Below, piece by piece: positions 16,929 to 26,193 of a DNA stretch of 64,000 nucleotides. Under the pieces are notes generated by a model. That model was not told the DNA's origin. It saw nothing but the letters and a program-made list of their open reading frames with translations, and ran no database searches. Numbering within the stretch: position 1 is the stretch's first letter; each line of letters starts with the position of its first letter. Source of the stretch: Hornefia porci (GTDB lineage Bacteria > Bacillota > Clostridia > Peptostreptococcales > Anaerovoracaceae); assembly GCF_001940235.1 (NCBI RefSeq), contig NZ_MJIE01000001.1:1674001-1738000 (forward strand). The letters are read 5' to 3'. Made by a program: the position numbers and the translations under genes.

Positions 16929-18299
16929 ATGAACAGTACGTTGAAGCGGAATATTATTGTTGCCCTGCTCTGCGCCGGAATCGCTGTCACATTTTCGGCC
17001 GCGACACTGACGAGCAAGGCCTTTGCCGCGACAAAGAAACCCGCGCAGACGAAGATCTCCTATACTGCCAGCAAGGAGGAAAGCCGGCTGGACGTGAAGT
17101 GGAAGAAGGTTTCCTGCTCGGGCTACCAGATTAAAGTTGCGACGAACAAAAAATTCACTCATAATAAAAGAGTTCTGACTCTAAAAGGGAAGAGTGCGAC
17201 GCAGACGACCTTCACCGATCTGATCCGTGGCAAGGTATATTACATTGAAGTCCGCGCGTATAAGCAGAAAGGGAAATCCCGTTATTACGGGAAATGGAGC
17301 AGCGTGAAGAAATGCTGGGTATTTTCCTATGCCGGGCGGGTCACCACGAAGCCGACCTGCGAATCGGGCGTGAAGACTTACCTGGATCCCTCCAGCGGCG
17401 CTGTGACGGGAACCAAGGTCATTCCCATGACCCACTCTCACGAAATTTCCAGGAAGACCGCACGCCGGATCACCGGTAAAACCGCCCACACCACCGGCGT
17501 CTGCGCAGCATGTGATCAGCCCTTTAATTATATCCGTCGCACTCTCGCGGACAAAAGCAAGGTCACCTTTGTTGCGCCGAAGAACACTGACGCCAACGTC
17601 ACCAACCCGACCGTCACCAACAGCGACGGCTACACCTACAACTACAAGCTCTACTACCAGAATTCTACCGCTCTGGATTACAAATATCCGGAATATCAGG
17701 CCTATCTGAAGGCGCACGGCTGTTCCACCTGCTCACTGACCACCGTGCTGAACGCCACCGTTCCGGCGCTTGCAGACTACACGCCGGACAGAGTCATCGA
17801 GGAAGTGGAGCGGACCGTCTTCGGCACTGACGCGGTAAACGCGAATATGAGCAAAACTCTGAGCAAACAGATGCCGGTCAACCTGAAAGGCATCTCCACA
17901 ATCCTCACCTACTACGGCGTGAAAAACAAGTACGTCTACAAATATACTGCAGCCTCCGCGAAGAAGGAGATCACCGCTCATCTTAAGGAGGGCAATCCTG
18001 TCATCATCACGCTGCCCGGCAAGAACAATTATGCCGGCGGCACGCACACCATGGTCATGCTGGGACTGGACGAAAACGGGGACGTCATCATGGGTGACTC
18101 GCTGAAACAGAGCAGCGGCAAATGGGGAAAGGACAACCGGCTCGTGAAGTTTGACACGGCCAAAAACGGCAACGTCAATACGGTGAGCAGCATCGTGAAA
18201 AGCTTCAGCGCCTATTCCACCTCCAAATCCAAGGTGACCAGGAGCATGTACTATACAAAGGCAAAAGCCGGAAACATCGGATACGTTCTGGTCAACTGA
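16929..18299 (+). CDS. Secreted C39-like peptidase with an N-terminal fibronectin III-like domain
   Basis: 456 aa from ATG 16929 (GAGG 6 bases upstream). A signal peptide ends near ALTSKAFA (residue 33). Residues 40-125 form a fibronectin type III-like domain (LDVKWKKVSCSGYQIKVATNKKF...GKVYYIEVRAYK). A Cys/His-containing linker follows (GVCAACDQPF). The C-terminal 230 residues resemble C39-family thiol peptidases: HGCSTCSLTTVLN gives the candidate nucleophile Cys, GGTHTMVMLG the His and IMGDSLKQ the third residue. Activity on wall-linked peptides or proteins is likely; no ABC partner for leader-peptide processing is adjacent. Confidence 0.8.
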   Translation: MNSTLKRNIIVALLCAGIAVTFSAATLTSKAFAATKKPAQTKISYTASKEESRLDVKWKKVSCSGYQIKVATNKKFTHNKRVLTLKGKSATQTTFTDLIRGKVYYIEVRAYKQKGKSRYYGKWSSVKKCWVFSYAGRVTTKPTCESGVKTYLDPSSGAVTGTKVIPMTHSHEISRKTARRITGKTAHTTGVCAACDQPFNYIRRTLADKSKVTFVAPKNTDANVTNPTVTNSDGYTYNYKLYYQNSTALDYKYPEYQAYLKAHGCSTCSLTTVLNATVPALADYTPDRVIEEVERTVFGTDAVNANMSKTLSKQMPVNLKGISTILTYYGVKNKYVYKYTAASAKKEITAHLKEGNPVIITLPGKNNYAGGTHTMVMLGLDENGDVIMGDSLKQSSGKWGKDNRLVKFDTAKNGNVNTVSSIVKSFSAYSTSKSKVTRSMYYTKAKAGNIGYVLVN

Positions 18300-18411
18300 C
18301 GCGCGCTCAGCCGCCGGATTACGCGCTGCGGCACAGATGCACGGCAGGCGCAACAGGCACACGCCGCATACGACAGATGTACGATGAATACGATAACAAT
18401 AACGGACAAAT

Positions 18412-19707
18412 ATGCTGAATAAAATCTGTGATCTGCTGGAGAAAACCGGCAACATCAGAAGAAGTTCCTATCTGTGGAACGCCATAAACGCGATGCTTTC
18501 TGCCCTGCAGAGTCCGGTCATCCTGATGGTGATGACCCGGACCAACGGCGTCTACGACGCCGGGGTCTTCAGCATCGCTTTTGCTGTTGCGAGCCTGATG
18601 CTCTATGTGGGCCTCTACGGTCTGCGTCGTTTCCAGGCCTCGGACATTCATGAAAAATACAGTTTCCAGGAATACCAGGCCATGCGCTTTGTCACCTGCG
18701 GTGCCATGATCGTCGCTTCTGTCGCCTACTGCGTCTACGGTATCGGCTTCAAGGGCTACGGCCCGGAGAAGGCCGCTGTCGTTTTTCTGATGTGCATGCT
18801 GAAGCTGGTGCAGGCCTATACTGATGTCATCCACGGAAATATGCAGCAGAAGGATCGCCTGGATGTGGCCACAAAATGCTCCTCCGTCCGCTATGTCCTG
18901 GAGGTCCTGGGATTAATTGCTGCGCTGGCGGTGACGCATGACCTCCTGCTTTCCAGCATCGTCTGCGTCGCGGTCTCCGTCATCGGAATGATGCTGACGA
19001 CTGTCAACGCCGGCCATCGCTACTGCGAATCCTACCGTCCCTCCATCAGCCGCGGGAAATTCCGCACGCTGCTCATCGACGGCTTCCCCATCTTCATCAG
19101 CCTGTTTCTGAACATGTATATCAGCAACGCGCCGAAATACGCCATCGACGCCTATCTCACAGAAGAAATCCAGGCCGTCTATAATATTATTTTCATGCCC
19201 GCCTTCATGGTCATGCTCATCGCCAACTTCATTTTCAATCCCATTCTGACGTCTTATGCGGAGCTGTGGCTGTCCGGCACCCGCGAAGCCTTCCTCGAGC
19301 TGAACCGCCGGATCCGGCAGCAGCTGCTGCTCGTCCTGGGACTTACTGTGCTCGGTCTTGCAGTCGCATGGACAATCGGCATCCCGATCCTGTCCTGGAT
19401 CTTCGGCGTGGATCTTCACGCCTACCGGATAGAGCTGTGTATCGTCATGATCGGCGGCGGCGCGCTGGCGTACGCCACCTTCTTCAGTACCGTTGTCACG
19501 ATTATCCGTGAACAGAACTTCCTTCTGGTATGCTACGGCATAGCGGCGCTGGCCGCTTTCGTCCTGTCCGGCATCCTTGTCAGAAACCACGGAATCCTGG
19601 GAGCGGCGACCCTGTACGCAGTAATCATGACAATTCTGGCCGTACTGCTGGCAGTCCTGACATTCAAAAAGCTGTCCGACGCCCGCAGAAATCTGCAAAA
19701 CGCCTGA
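18412..19707 (+). CDS. Wzx-like polysaccharide flippase (MOP superfamily)
   Basis: 431 aa with about 12 membrane helices. The N-terminal NIRRSSYLWNAINAMLSALQSPVILMVMTRTNGVYDAGVFSIAFAVASLM and central FPIFISLFLNMYISNAPKYAIDAYL match lipid-linked oligosaccharide flippases of the Wzx/polysaccharide biosynthesis type. The family moves undecaprenyl-linked glycans across the membrane. It precedes two convergent wall-enzyme genes and lies a few kilobases from the glycopolymer locus, which makes a cell-envelope role plausible. Confidence 0.85.
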   Translation: MLNKICDLLEKTGNIRRSSYLWNAINAMLSALQSPVILMVMTRTNGVYDAGVFSIAFAVASLMLYVGLYGLRRFQASDIHEKYSFQEYQAMRFVTCGAMIVASVAYCVYGIGFKGYGPEKAAVVFLMCMLKLVQAYTDVIHGNMQQKDRLDVATKCSSVRYVLEVLGLIAALAVTHDLLLSSIVCVAVSVIGMMLTTVNAGHRYCESYRPSISRGKFRTLLIDGFPIFISLFLNMYISNAPKYAIDAYLTEEIQAVYNIIFMPAFMVMLIANFIFNPILTSYAELWLSGTREAFLELNRRIRQQLLLVLGLTVLGLAVAWTIGIPILSWIFGVDLHAYRIELCIVMIGGGALAYATFFSTVVTIIREQNFLLVCYGIAALAAFVLSGILVRNHGILGAATLYAVIMTILAVLLAVLTFKKLSDARRNLQNA

Positions 19708-19768
19708 CAGCTATAAACATCAGTTTTCTTGTTTCCTTCAGTCAGTTCCTGTCTTTCGGCCTTTCAGC

Positions 19769-20782
19769 TCAGTAGCCCCGCCGTATGGATACGATCTTCC
19801 GGAAATTCACCTTGGAAATGCTGATTCCCTTGCGAATCGCATGGATGACCTTTCCGTTCCCCATGTAAATCGCGACGTGGTTTCCGTAGTAGACGATGTC
19901 GCCGGCCTTCGCCTGAGAAAGCGATACAGCGCGTCCGTAATGTCCGATGGCCGTGCGGCCTTTGGGAAGAGTGATTCCGTATTTCTGGTACATCGCTCTG
20001 ACAAAGGCTACGCAGTCGATTCCGTGATACAGGTCGTTTCCGCCCAGCTTATACGGATTTCCCAGATAGCGAATCCCTTCTTTGGAGATCTTCACGCCGA
20101 GCTCATCGTTCAGCTTGCTCGTATACTCATCGTAATCGGACCATTTGAGATCCGTCGGCATATTCTGGTTTCCGGTCAGAACCACCGCATTTTCCGGCTC
20201 CTCCAGAACCTTCACGCCGGTCTTCTTCTTTGAAATCAGCTTCCCGTTCTCATTCGTCAGCCGATAGGTAATCCTGCTGGAGCCGGCCTTGCCTTTGTCC
20301 TGCACCTTGCTCTCGAAAGCGGACAGTGTGGAGTCGTATTTGAAAGTAACTTTCCGGTCAGTTTTCTTTGTCTTATACTTCTCAGAGACCGTCGTCACAG
20401 TAAACATCGGATCCTCTTCTGTATTCCCGTCCAGAATCGCCTGCACAGCTTCCGTTCTGGTCTTCACCGTGGGGGCGTCCTCGAACAGGGACAGTTTACG
20501 TTCCTGAATCTTCACCTTTGTGTCATAGGAGACCTTCTTCAAAACGGCGCCCTTGGGCGTGTAACTGGCGGCCACGTCCTTCATGACCTTTTTCCCGGTG
20601 GACTTCCCGTTGACAACCGCAACCTCTTTTCCTCCGATCAGAATCGAGTAGGGCTCCTTCACAACGGTGCCGTTGGCGTAGGCCGCGCGCGGCGTCATCA
20701 GCACCAGCGCGACGATTCCCGTGGCAATCAGCGCAGCCACAATCAAAATCGCAATAGCTAATTTACTGTGTTTCCTGACCAT
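19769..20782 (-). CDS. Secreted NlpC/P60 endopeptidase with a G5-like domain
   Basis: 337 aa. An N-terminal signal or anchor (LAIAILIVAALIATGIVALVLM, then PRAAYA) precedes a region of beta repeats. Residues 125-205 (FTVTTVSEKYKTKKTDRKVTFKYDSTL...GSSRITYRL...KVLEEPENAVVLTG) match the G5 domain. The C-terminal NlpC/P60 domain has YLGNPYKLGGNDLYHGIDCVAFVRAMYQKYG with the nucleophile Cys, GDIVYYGNHVAIYMGNGKVIHA with the His, and ISKV downstream. It probably cleaves peptidoglycan stem peptides. Same strand as the L,D-transpeptidase gene, 87 bases downstream of it. Confidence 0.9.
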   Translation of the reverse strand: MVRKHSKLAIAILIVAALIATGIVALVLMTPRAAYANGTVVKEPYSILIGGKEVAVVNGKSTGKKVMKDVAASYTPKGAVLKKVSYDTKVKIQERKLSLFEDAPTVKTRTEAVQAILDGNTEEDPMFTVTTVSEKYKTKKTDRKVTFKYDSTLSAFESKVQDKGKAGSSRITYRLTNENGKLISKKKTGVKVLEEPENAVVLTGNQNMPTDLKWSDYDEYTSKLNDELGVKISKEGIRYLGNPYKLGGNDLYHGIDCVAFVRAMYQKYGITLPKGRTAIGHYGRAVSLSQAKAGDIVYYGNHVAIYMGNGKVIHAIRKGISISKVNFRKIVSIRRGY

Positions 20783-20869
20783 CGATCTTTCTCACTCCTT
20801 CTGGAAATAACTGCCGTTTCACATAAACATTTACCCCGTTCGCACGGATTGCAGACGCCTCGCCGCAGA

Positions 20870-22462
20870 TCAGTAGCTGATTACCTTCGTTCCGTTCGGA
20901 ATATGCCTGTAAATCCAGACGGCGTATTTCTCGTCCAGGCGGACGCAGCCCCGGGTATTCGGCTGTCCGCTGTTGCTCATTCCCTTGACCACTCTGCGTG
21001 TTCCCTCATACCAGCAGATGGTATGGAAGGAGTCCCCTCCGGTGAAGAAGGACAGGTGCGTGTAATAATACGGATTGCCGTGCTTCGTCAGGCGTGTCCG
21101 CTTCATCTTATGCTTATGAATCGTAAAGCTCTTGCTCTTCGGCGTCGGCTGCTGGAACTTGCCGCTGCAGCAGCGGAAGGATTTATACACCTTCCAGTGC
21201 CCCTTTTTGCCCTTGAAGATCGTGACATGCTGCGTGTACTGGCTGATCCAGATGAGGTAACGGGTCTTGCTTCCGTATTTCTTTTTGTTGACCCATTTTT
21301 CCTTTACCTTCTTCGTCCAGTCGTTGTTCTTATCCAGTTTCTTGCTGTACGGAACATTTCCCTTTACTGTCTTGCAGTCCTTCCAGCGGACCCATCCCTT
21401 CCGGATGACCTTGCCGCTCTTTCCGTCCTTCAGCTGCTTGACATAGATTCGCTTGGGAACATCCCAGTTCAGAATTTTTCTCGGATATTTGTCGGTCACA
21501 ATAACATAGGTTCCCTTCTTGAGCGTTCCCTTGCTCTTGCTTCCGGTTCTGGACGTGTACAGCTTCGCACTGGTCTTTGTTGTCGTATACCACTTGATGG
21601 TTCTGACGCCGCAGGTCAGATACCAGTTCACCGTGACCGATTTGCGGGCGGAAGCCTCAGAGGCTGTCTGATAGTCTGAGCCGTTGCTGCTTCCCTTGTA
21701 AATCGCTCTCACATAATAGTAGTAGGTTTTCTTTCCCGAGCGGTTCTTATCCACGTAGGACGTCGTCTTTCCGCTGCTGATGGTCTTCGTCTGCTTCGCG
21801 GGAATCTCCGACTTGCTTGTCGTGCGGTAAATCAGGTATCCCGACGCGTCGCTTACCTTCTTCCATTTAATCGTAACATTATTGTCGCTCTTGGGACATT
21901 TCACGCTGACGCCGGTCGGCGCGGACAGAAATTTATATCCGCTTAACAGAGCGGACTCGAAAACCTGCGCGGTCTCTCCCTGCTTCGCGGCCGTGCAGAC
22001 AAGCTTATACTTCGTTCCGCTGTCCTGGATCTTATAAACAAAGCTCGCAATGTCTGTGACCTTCGTCAGGACTTTATCGTTCTGGTCCTTCAGCTCGTAG
22101 GTCAGAGTCCAGCCGGCGTCCGTCAGCTTCTTCTGCTGTGCGGGATCCAGCCAGGCACCCGTAAATTTCACCGCGAACTGACCCGGCGTATTCTGTGCGG
22201 CGTCCGATGTCACCGGCTTCGCGCTCAGCTTCAGCGGAGCCTTGCTCTGTGTTTCAGCCGAGCTGACCGAAGCTTTGTCCGGCGTCTCTGCCTCCGCGGA
22301 CCCGCTTTCCGCCGCGGAGCTGTTATCCTCCGTCTGCACCCCCGATGTGCTCTGCCCTGCCTGAGTATCCTCAGCAAACGCAGGCACCGCCACGAACGTC
22401 GTGCCGATCATCGCGACCGTCAGAACCATGCAGACAACCTTCTTCAATCTCTTTCTGTGCAT
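20870..22462 (-). CDS. Secreted L,D-transpeptidase (YkuD) with fibronectin III and SH3-like domains
   Basis: 530 aa from ATG 22462, with AAGGAG about 10 bases upstream; the frame is open further but no better start is seen. Signal peptide to PAFA (residue 33), then a Ser/Ala/Glu-rich linker to about residue 85. A fibronectin III-like domain (about 180-275: SAPTGVSVKCPKSDNNVTIKWKKVSDASGYLIYR) and an SH3-like region follow. The YkuD domain occupies the last 140 residues, with SFHTICWYEG and the catalytic SNSGQPNTRGCVRL. The enzyme makes 3-3 cross-links or attaches proteins in peptidoglycan. Confidence 0.9.
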   Translation of the reverse strand: MHRKRLKKVVCMVLTVAMIGTTFVAVPAFAEDTQAGQSTSGVQTEDNSSAAESGSAEAETPDKASVSSAETQSKAPLKLSAKPVTSDAAQNTPGQFAVKFTGAWLDPAQQKKLTDAGWTLTYELKDQNDKVLTKVTDIASFVYKIQDSGTKYKLVCTAAKQGETAQVFESALLSGYKFLSAPTGVSVKCPKSDNNVTIKWKKVSDASGYLIYRTTSKSEIPAKQTKTISSGKTTSYVDKNRSGKKTYYYYVRAIYKGSSNGSDYQTASEASARKSVTVNWYLTCGVRTIKWYTTTKTSAKLYTSRTGSKSKGTLKKGTYVIVTDKYPRKILNWDVPKRIYVKQLKDGKSGKVIRKGWVRWKDCKTVKGNVPYSKKLDKNNDWTKKVKEKWVNKKKYGSKTRYLIWISQYTQHVTIFKGKKGHWKVYKSFRCCSGKFQQPTPKSKSFTIHKHKMKRTRLTKHGNPYYYTHLSFFTGGDSFHTICWYEGTRRVVKGMSNSGQPNTRGCVRLDEKYAVWIYRHIPNGTKVISY

Positions 22463-22585
22463 TCCTTTATCTCTCCTTACTGCATCAGTGTGTTCGACTT
22501 CCAGATCACACATGCATCTTCCCTATACTCACTCGCATATATAATGTAGTTTACCATATCGGAGCGGCAATATCAACAAAAAACG

Positions 22586-22660
22586 GCCGGGGCGAGGGTC
22601 AGTAACAGCCGGGGCGAGAAGCTGAAAGGGGCGCAGAGAGGTCCTGAAACGGCCGGGGCG
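22586..22660. repeat. Short GC-rich repeats in 22-bp register
   Basis: GCCGGGGCG occurs at 22586, 22608 and 22652, offsets of 22 and 44 bases, between the divergent transpeptidase and membrane protein genes. The surrounding sequence is G-rich and purine-biased. Confidence 0.6.
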
Positions 22661-22762
22661 GGGCGCTGCAAAAGAACCGCGGCGGAGCACTGCGAAAACG
22701 TCTGCGGCTGTAATTCGTTGATATTCCTTGCTATTTTCCGGACTCTGTGTAAAAATAAGCGT

Positions 22763-24154
22763 ATGAGACGTATGAGAAATGTTTGTAACGTGAAGAATCA
22801 GAGCAGGCCGGATCTGCTGTATGTCATGATATGTGCCGCGGTTTTTCTGGCTGAAGCTTTTCTGGCCCGGCGCCAGTCAATCCGGTACGGCGGCGGATAC
22901 ATGTCCGACGTGTCTTTGTATGTAAAAATCGCCCGGCGGAATCCCACTCCGACGCGCGCCGTCAACTGGCTGTTCAGCCACCTTATGGATCTGTGCGGAA
23001 ATACACTGGGAATCGCTGTCCTTCTGGGGCTTGCGGTTTCGCTGACGATGGTCGCAAACTACCTGCTGCTGCGCTATCTGTTCTGCAGCCGGTTTTCGGA
23101 AAACGGAGGCAGACTCTCAGGCGCTGGCGCCCCCGGATTCCGGGAAACAGGTACGCCGTTCCCAGAGGCGGGCGATACGGCGACGGGATGCTGTGCAGAC
23201 GCTTCTGCCGACCGGCGGCTTCTGGAGGCAGCCTCTGTCGCAGCTTTGTTCTCCGGCCCCGTCTACATTCCGCATCTGATGCCGTATTTCTACGAGAAAA
23301 CGCTGAGCAAGTACGCCTGGCAGAGTCCGACGCAGATTATGATGATGCCTCTCGCGATACTTGCACTTCTGCTGTTTTTCCGCATCCGGGAGCGATATTT
23401 CCGGCGGATTGCCCCGGGGCAGTGGCTGCTGCTGAGCCTGGCGTTTCTGGCCTCGGCGTGGGCCAAGCCCAGTTTCATCATGATTTTCTATCCGCTGATG
23501 GCGGCGATCCTGCTCCGGGATCTGATTTTCGGCAGGAGGGAATGCGGAAGTGTCGGGAGGCGGTTTCGCAGCGTTCTGATTCTCGGGTGCTCCGCCCTTC
23601 CGGGAATGGTCTATTTTCTCTACCTGAACAAAGCCATGTTCGGCGGTGCTCCGGGAGCCGCCGGCGCGGGCGCTTCAGAAGCGGCCGGAGCTGCCGCATC
23701 GGCCGCCGCCTCCGGCGGAGACGGCAGTGTGATCATCCAGTTCGGTCGGGCCTATTTCAACCAGGACTTCTCCGTTCCTCTGAGCCTTCTGGCCGGTCTT
23801 CTGTTCCCTCTGCTGGTGCTCCTCTTCAACCTTCCGGCCCTGCGTGATATCCGCTATGCCTCCGGATGGCTGCTGCTGCTCATCGGCATCGCAGAGCATT
23901 TCACGTTCAGCGAGACGGGACGGCGAGCCGCTCACGGCAATTTCGCCTGGGGGAAAAAGGCGGGCGCATACCTGCTGTTTCTGCTGAGTATCTGGAAATT
24001 CGCGGAAAACTGGCGGGATCCGCAGTTCCTGCAGCGACGTCCGGGGCTGCGGCGGCTGTACTTCGTTCTGGGGCTTGTGCTGCTGGGGCTTCACGTGGTT
24101 TGCCAGTTGTATTACTTCCAGCTGCTGCTGCGGGGACATCACTACATGATGTGA
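22763..24154 (+). CDS. Polytopic membrane protein of unknown function
   Basis: About 463 aa from ATG 22763; a TTG at 22718 in frame is the alternative, and neither has a strong ribosome-binding site. At least nine hydrophobic segments alternate with Arg-rich cytoplasmic loops. The N-terminal loop RYGGGYMSDVSLYVKIARRNPT and NAWFSHLMD-like region recall GT-C-type membrane glycosyltransferases or polymer-modifying proteins, without a diagnostic motif. Two loops are low-complexity: about residues 105-135 (Gly/Ala/Thr) and an Ala/Gly/Ser run near 290-320. It sits between wall enzymes and the PaaK/CapK-like gene, so an envelope glycan role is plausible but unproven. Confidence 0.65.
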   Translation: MRRMRNVCNVKNQSRPDLLYVMICAAVFLAEAFLARRQSIRYGGGYMSDVSLYVKIARRNPTPTRAVNWLFSHLMDLCGNTLGIAVLLGLAVSLTMVANYLLLRYLFCSRFSENGGRLSGAGAPGFRETGTPFPEAGDTATGCCADASADRRLLEAASVAALFSGPVYIPHLMPYFYEKTLSKYAWQSPTQIMMMPLAILALLLFFRIRERYFRRIAPGQWLLLSLAFLASAWAKPSFIMIFYPLMAAILLRDLIFGRRECGSVGRRFRSVLILGCSALPGMVYFLYLNKAMFGGAPGAAGAGASEAAGAAASAAASGGDGSVIIQFGRAYFNQDFSVPLSLLAGLLFPLLVLLFNLPALRDIRYASGWLLLLIGIAEHFTFSETGRRAAHGNFAWGKKAGAYLLFLLSIWKFAENWRDPQFLQRRPGLRRLYFVLGLVLLGLHVVCQLYYFQLLLRGHHYMM

Positions 24155-24213
24155 CCGCGGTTCGCCGCAGGATATTACTGGATAAGACGACACTTTGATG
24201 CTATAATGGAACT

Positions 24214-25503
24214 ATGTTTGAGAATTTGGAAAAGAAGCTGGTCAATCTGCTGATTTTCACGGATCTGGCCAAGATGAAGAAAAAAATCCCGGAGGATTTC
24301 TCCGGAGTCAAAAGAATTCAGGATCGGCGTGTTCGCAGGCTCGTGCGGAAGGCGTACAGGATCCCGTTCTACAAAGAACGGTTCGACGCTGCGGGCGTGA
24401 AGCCGGAGGACATCCGGACCGGTGCGGACCTCACCCGTCTGCCTTTGTTGCATAAGGAAGAGCTGCGCGCCTGGATGAAAGAAGAAGCGAAGAACCCCAG
24501 GTATGACAACTGGTACCACGACACCACCAGCGGATCGTCCGGCGAACCGCTGATGATTCTTCTGTCGCCCAGGGAAAAGGCCTACATGATGGCCAACTGG
24601 TTCCGGGTCATGATGCTGGCAGGCTACAACCCCTTCCTCGGTAAAACCATGAGCCGCAAGAGCGCGCACAGCGTTTCCGCCGGCTACGACACCGCGCTCC
24701 AGCGCCTGGGCATCCTGCGCCGCGGATTTCTGGACCAGTACGCGCCGGAGGAGGAAATGATCCGGCAGGTCAATGAATACAAGCCGGACTTCCTTTACAT
24801 GAATAAAACCGAGCTCATGCGGCTCTGCCTGTACTGCAGACAGCACGGCAGCAAAATATATCAGCCGAGGTTCTTTGTGCCCACCGGAGAAAAAACCGAC
24901 GACATCGCCCGCCGGCTGTTCAAGGAGGTTCTGGGCCCCGGCATCATCGACTCCTACGGAACAGCCGAGACCGGCGCCTGCATGGTGAAGATCGGCGAGA
25001 GCCCGGAGTACGTGGTCCACAACGATTCCTTTGTGGTAAACATCTACGACGACAACGACCGGCCGGCCGACGACGGCAAGATCGTGGTGACACCGCTGTA
25101 CAAGACCGACCTGCCGCTGATTAATTACTCCATCGGCGACAAAGCCACATCCGTGACCCGGAACGGCGTCCGGTTCATCACCGGCGTGCAGGGCAGAATG
25201 AACGATTTCTTCCGGTACGAGACCGGAGAAGTCACCACATTCTTCGAAATCGCGCCCATCATCGCTCACTGCACCGACATCCTGCAGATCCGCTTCATCC
25301 AGGAATCCTACGATATGATCCGGATCCAGTGCGTCTATAACAAAGAAGAATCCGAACGCACCAGAGATGAAGTAGCCGCACAGCTCACCGCGGATCTGAA
25401 CAGAAAATTCAAGCACCCCTTCCGAATCGAGTACGACTGGATGGACTCCATTCCGCCGGACGAGAACGGCAAGCTTCGGATGATTGTCTGCAAGGTAAAA
25501 TAG
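24214..25503 (+). CDS. PaaK/CapK-like adenylate-forming enzyme
   Basis: 429 aa. Motifs of the phenylacetate-CoA ligase/CapK family: RLPLLHKEELRAWM, the ATP loop DTTSGSSGEPL, YMNKTELM, DSYGTAETGACM, and the hinge NYSIGDKATSV followed by GVQGRMNDFF. In polysaccharide loci such enzymes activate acids for transfer to sugars; in catabolic settings they form CoA esters. No paa genes are nearby, and flippase and membrane genes are, so the envelope alternative is favoured (inference). A TATAAT at 24202-24207 lies so close to the ATG that the transcript could be nearly leaderless. Confidence 0.85.
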   Translation: MFENLEKKLVNLLIFTDLAKMKKKIPEDFSGVKRIQDRRVRRLVRKAYRIPFYKERFDAAGVKPEDIRTGADLTRLPLLHKEELRAWMKEEAKNPRYDNWYHDTTSGSSGEPLMILLSPREKAYMMANWFRVMMLAGYNPFLGKTMSRKSAHSVSAGYDTALQRLGILRRGFLDQYAPEEEMIRQVNEYKPDFLYMNKTELMRLCLYCRQHGSKIYQPRFFVPTGEKTDDIARRLFKEVLGPGIIDSYGTAETGACMVKIGESPEYVVHNDSFVVNIYDDNDRPADDGKIVVTPLYKTDLPLINYSIGDKATSVTRNGVRFITGVQGRMNDFFRYETGEVTTFFEIAPIIAHCTDILQIRFIQESYDMIRIQCVYNKEESERTRDEVAAQLTADLNRKFKHPFRIEYDWMDSIPPDENGKLRMIVCKVK

Positions 25504-25534
25504 GCGGCGCGGCATTCAGCGCGAGACGGCCGAG

Positions 25535-25620
25535 AAGCGCGGGACAGTCGGCGAGACGACGCGGACACAGAACCGCGAGTCGCGGAACAGTCGGCGAGAC
25601 GCACCGGCACAGAACCGCGA
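25535..25620. repeat. Imperfect tandem repeat, unit about 43 bp, two copies
   Basis: CAGTCGGCGAGACG recurs at 25545 and 25588 and CACAGAACCGCGA at 25566 and 25608, giving a unit of 42-43 bases between the convergent genes ending at 25503 and 25640. A third partial unit (AAGCGCGAGCCGACCG) follows. The strand is CG-dinucleotide rich. Confidence 0.7.
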
Positions 25621-25639
25621 AGCGCGAGCCGACCGCCTC

Positions 25640-26008
25640 TCACCTTCTCCGCTCCTCGGACAGCACTTCAAAGCCCTGCGCCTGAAAATAGTCCTTTGTC
25701 TTATACGCAAAGCTGTTATTTGCGCCCAGACTTATGTTGAACAGGCCATCGCCGCCTCCGCATCCGTTAATCAGGACTCTCTGCTCACCGTCCTGTTCGC
25801 TGAGGAGAATGATGACAGTGGCGTAGCTGCTGTTCCTGAAATAAAACCGCTCATACAGCATCTGACAGACAGTAAGGTCCGTTCCCTCAAGCCACGTCTC
25901 CGTCAGAAACTCGGCAAACGTTTCATTATATTTCCTCCGAAACGCAGACGCGATATCTTTCAGTTCGCCCTGCGCCGGGCGTCTCATCTTAATCGTTGTA
26001 AGGCTCAT
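25640..26008 (-). CDS. Small protein of unknown function (DUF6054-like, tentative)
   Basis: 122 aa beginning MSLTTIKMRRPAQGELKDIASAFRRKYNETFAEFL, with an AAGGAG site 9 bases upstream. It has an alpha/beta pattern with a glycine-rich turn (LINGCGGGDGLFNIS) and ends FQAQGFEVLSEERRR. There is no signal or membrane segment. A single-gene unit next to the AT-rich patch, but of normal GC. The family assignment is from memory of similar short Firmicutes proteins and is weak. Confidence 0.6.
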   Translation of the reverse strand: MSLTTIKMRRPAQGELKDIASAFRRKYNETFAEFLTETWLEGTDLTVCQMLYERFYFRNSSYATVIILLSEQDGEQRVLINGCGGGDGLFNISLGANNSFAYKTKDYFQAQGFEVLSEERRR

Positions 26009-26193
26009 CGCACAGACTCCTTTCTTATCGGGAACAAATATCTTTTTCTGCTGCGCATGGCATCACCTCTTTCTTTCCACAGTCTTTCTGCAATAACTTC
26101 TGCCCTTTTGAACAAAACTCTCCGGAACGCGAATCCTTGATATCCGGATCCGGAGGCTGTATTGAAGAGACGGCACCCGTCTCTTTCACCCCT

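Noticed and set aside
24175..25515. 446-codon minus-strand open frame
   Set aside because: Antisense to the PaaK/CapK-like gene, which has all family motifs.
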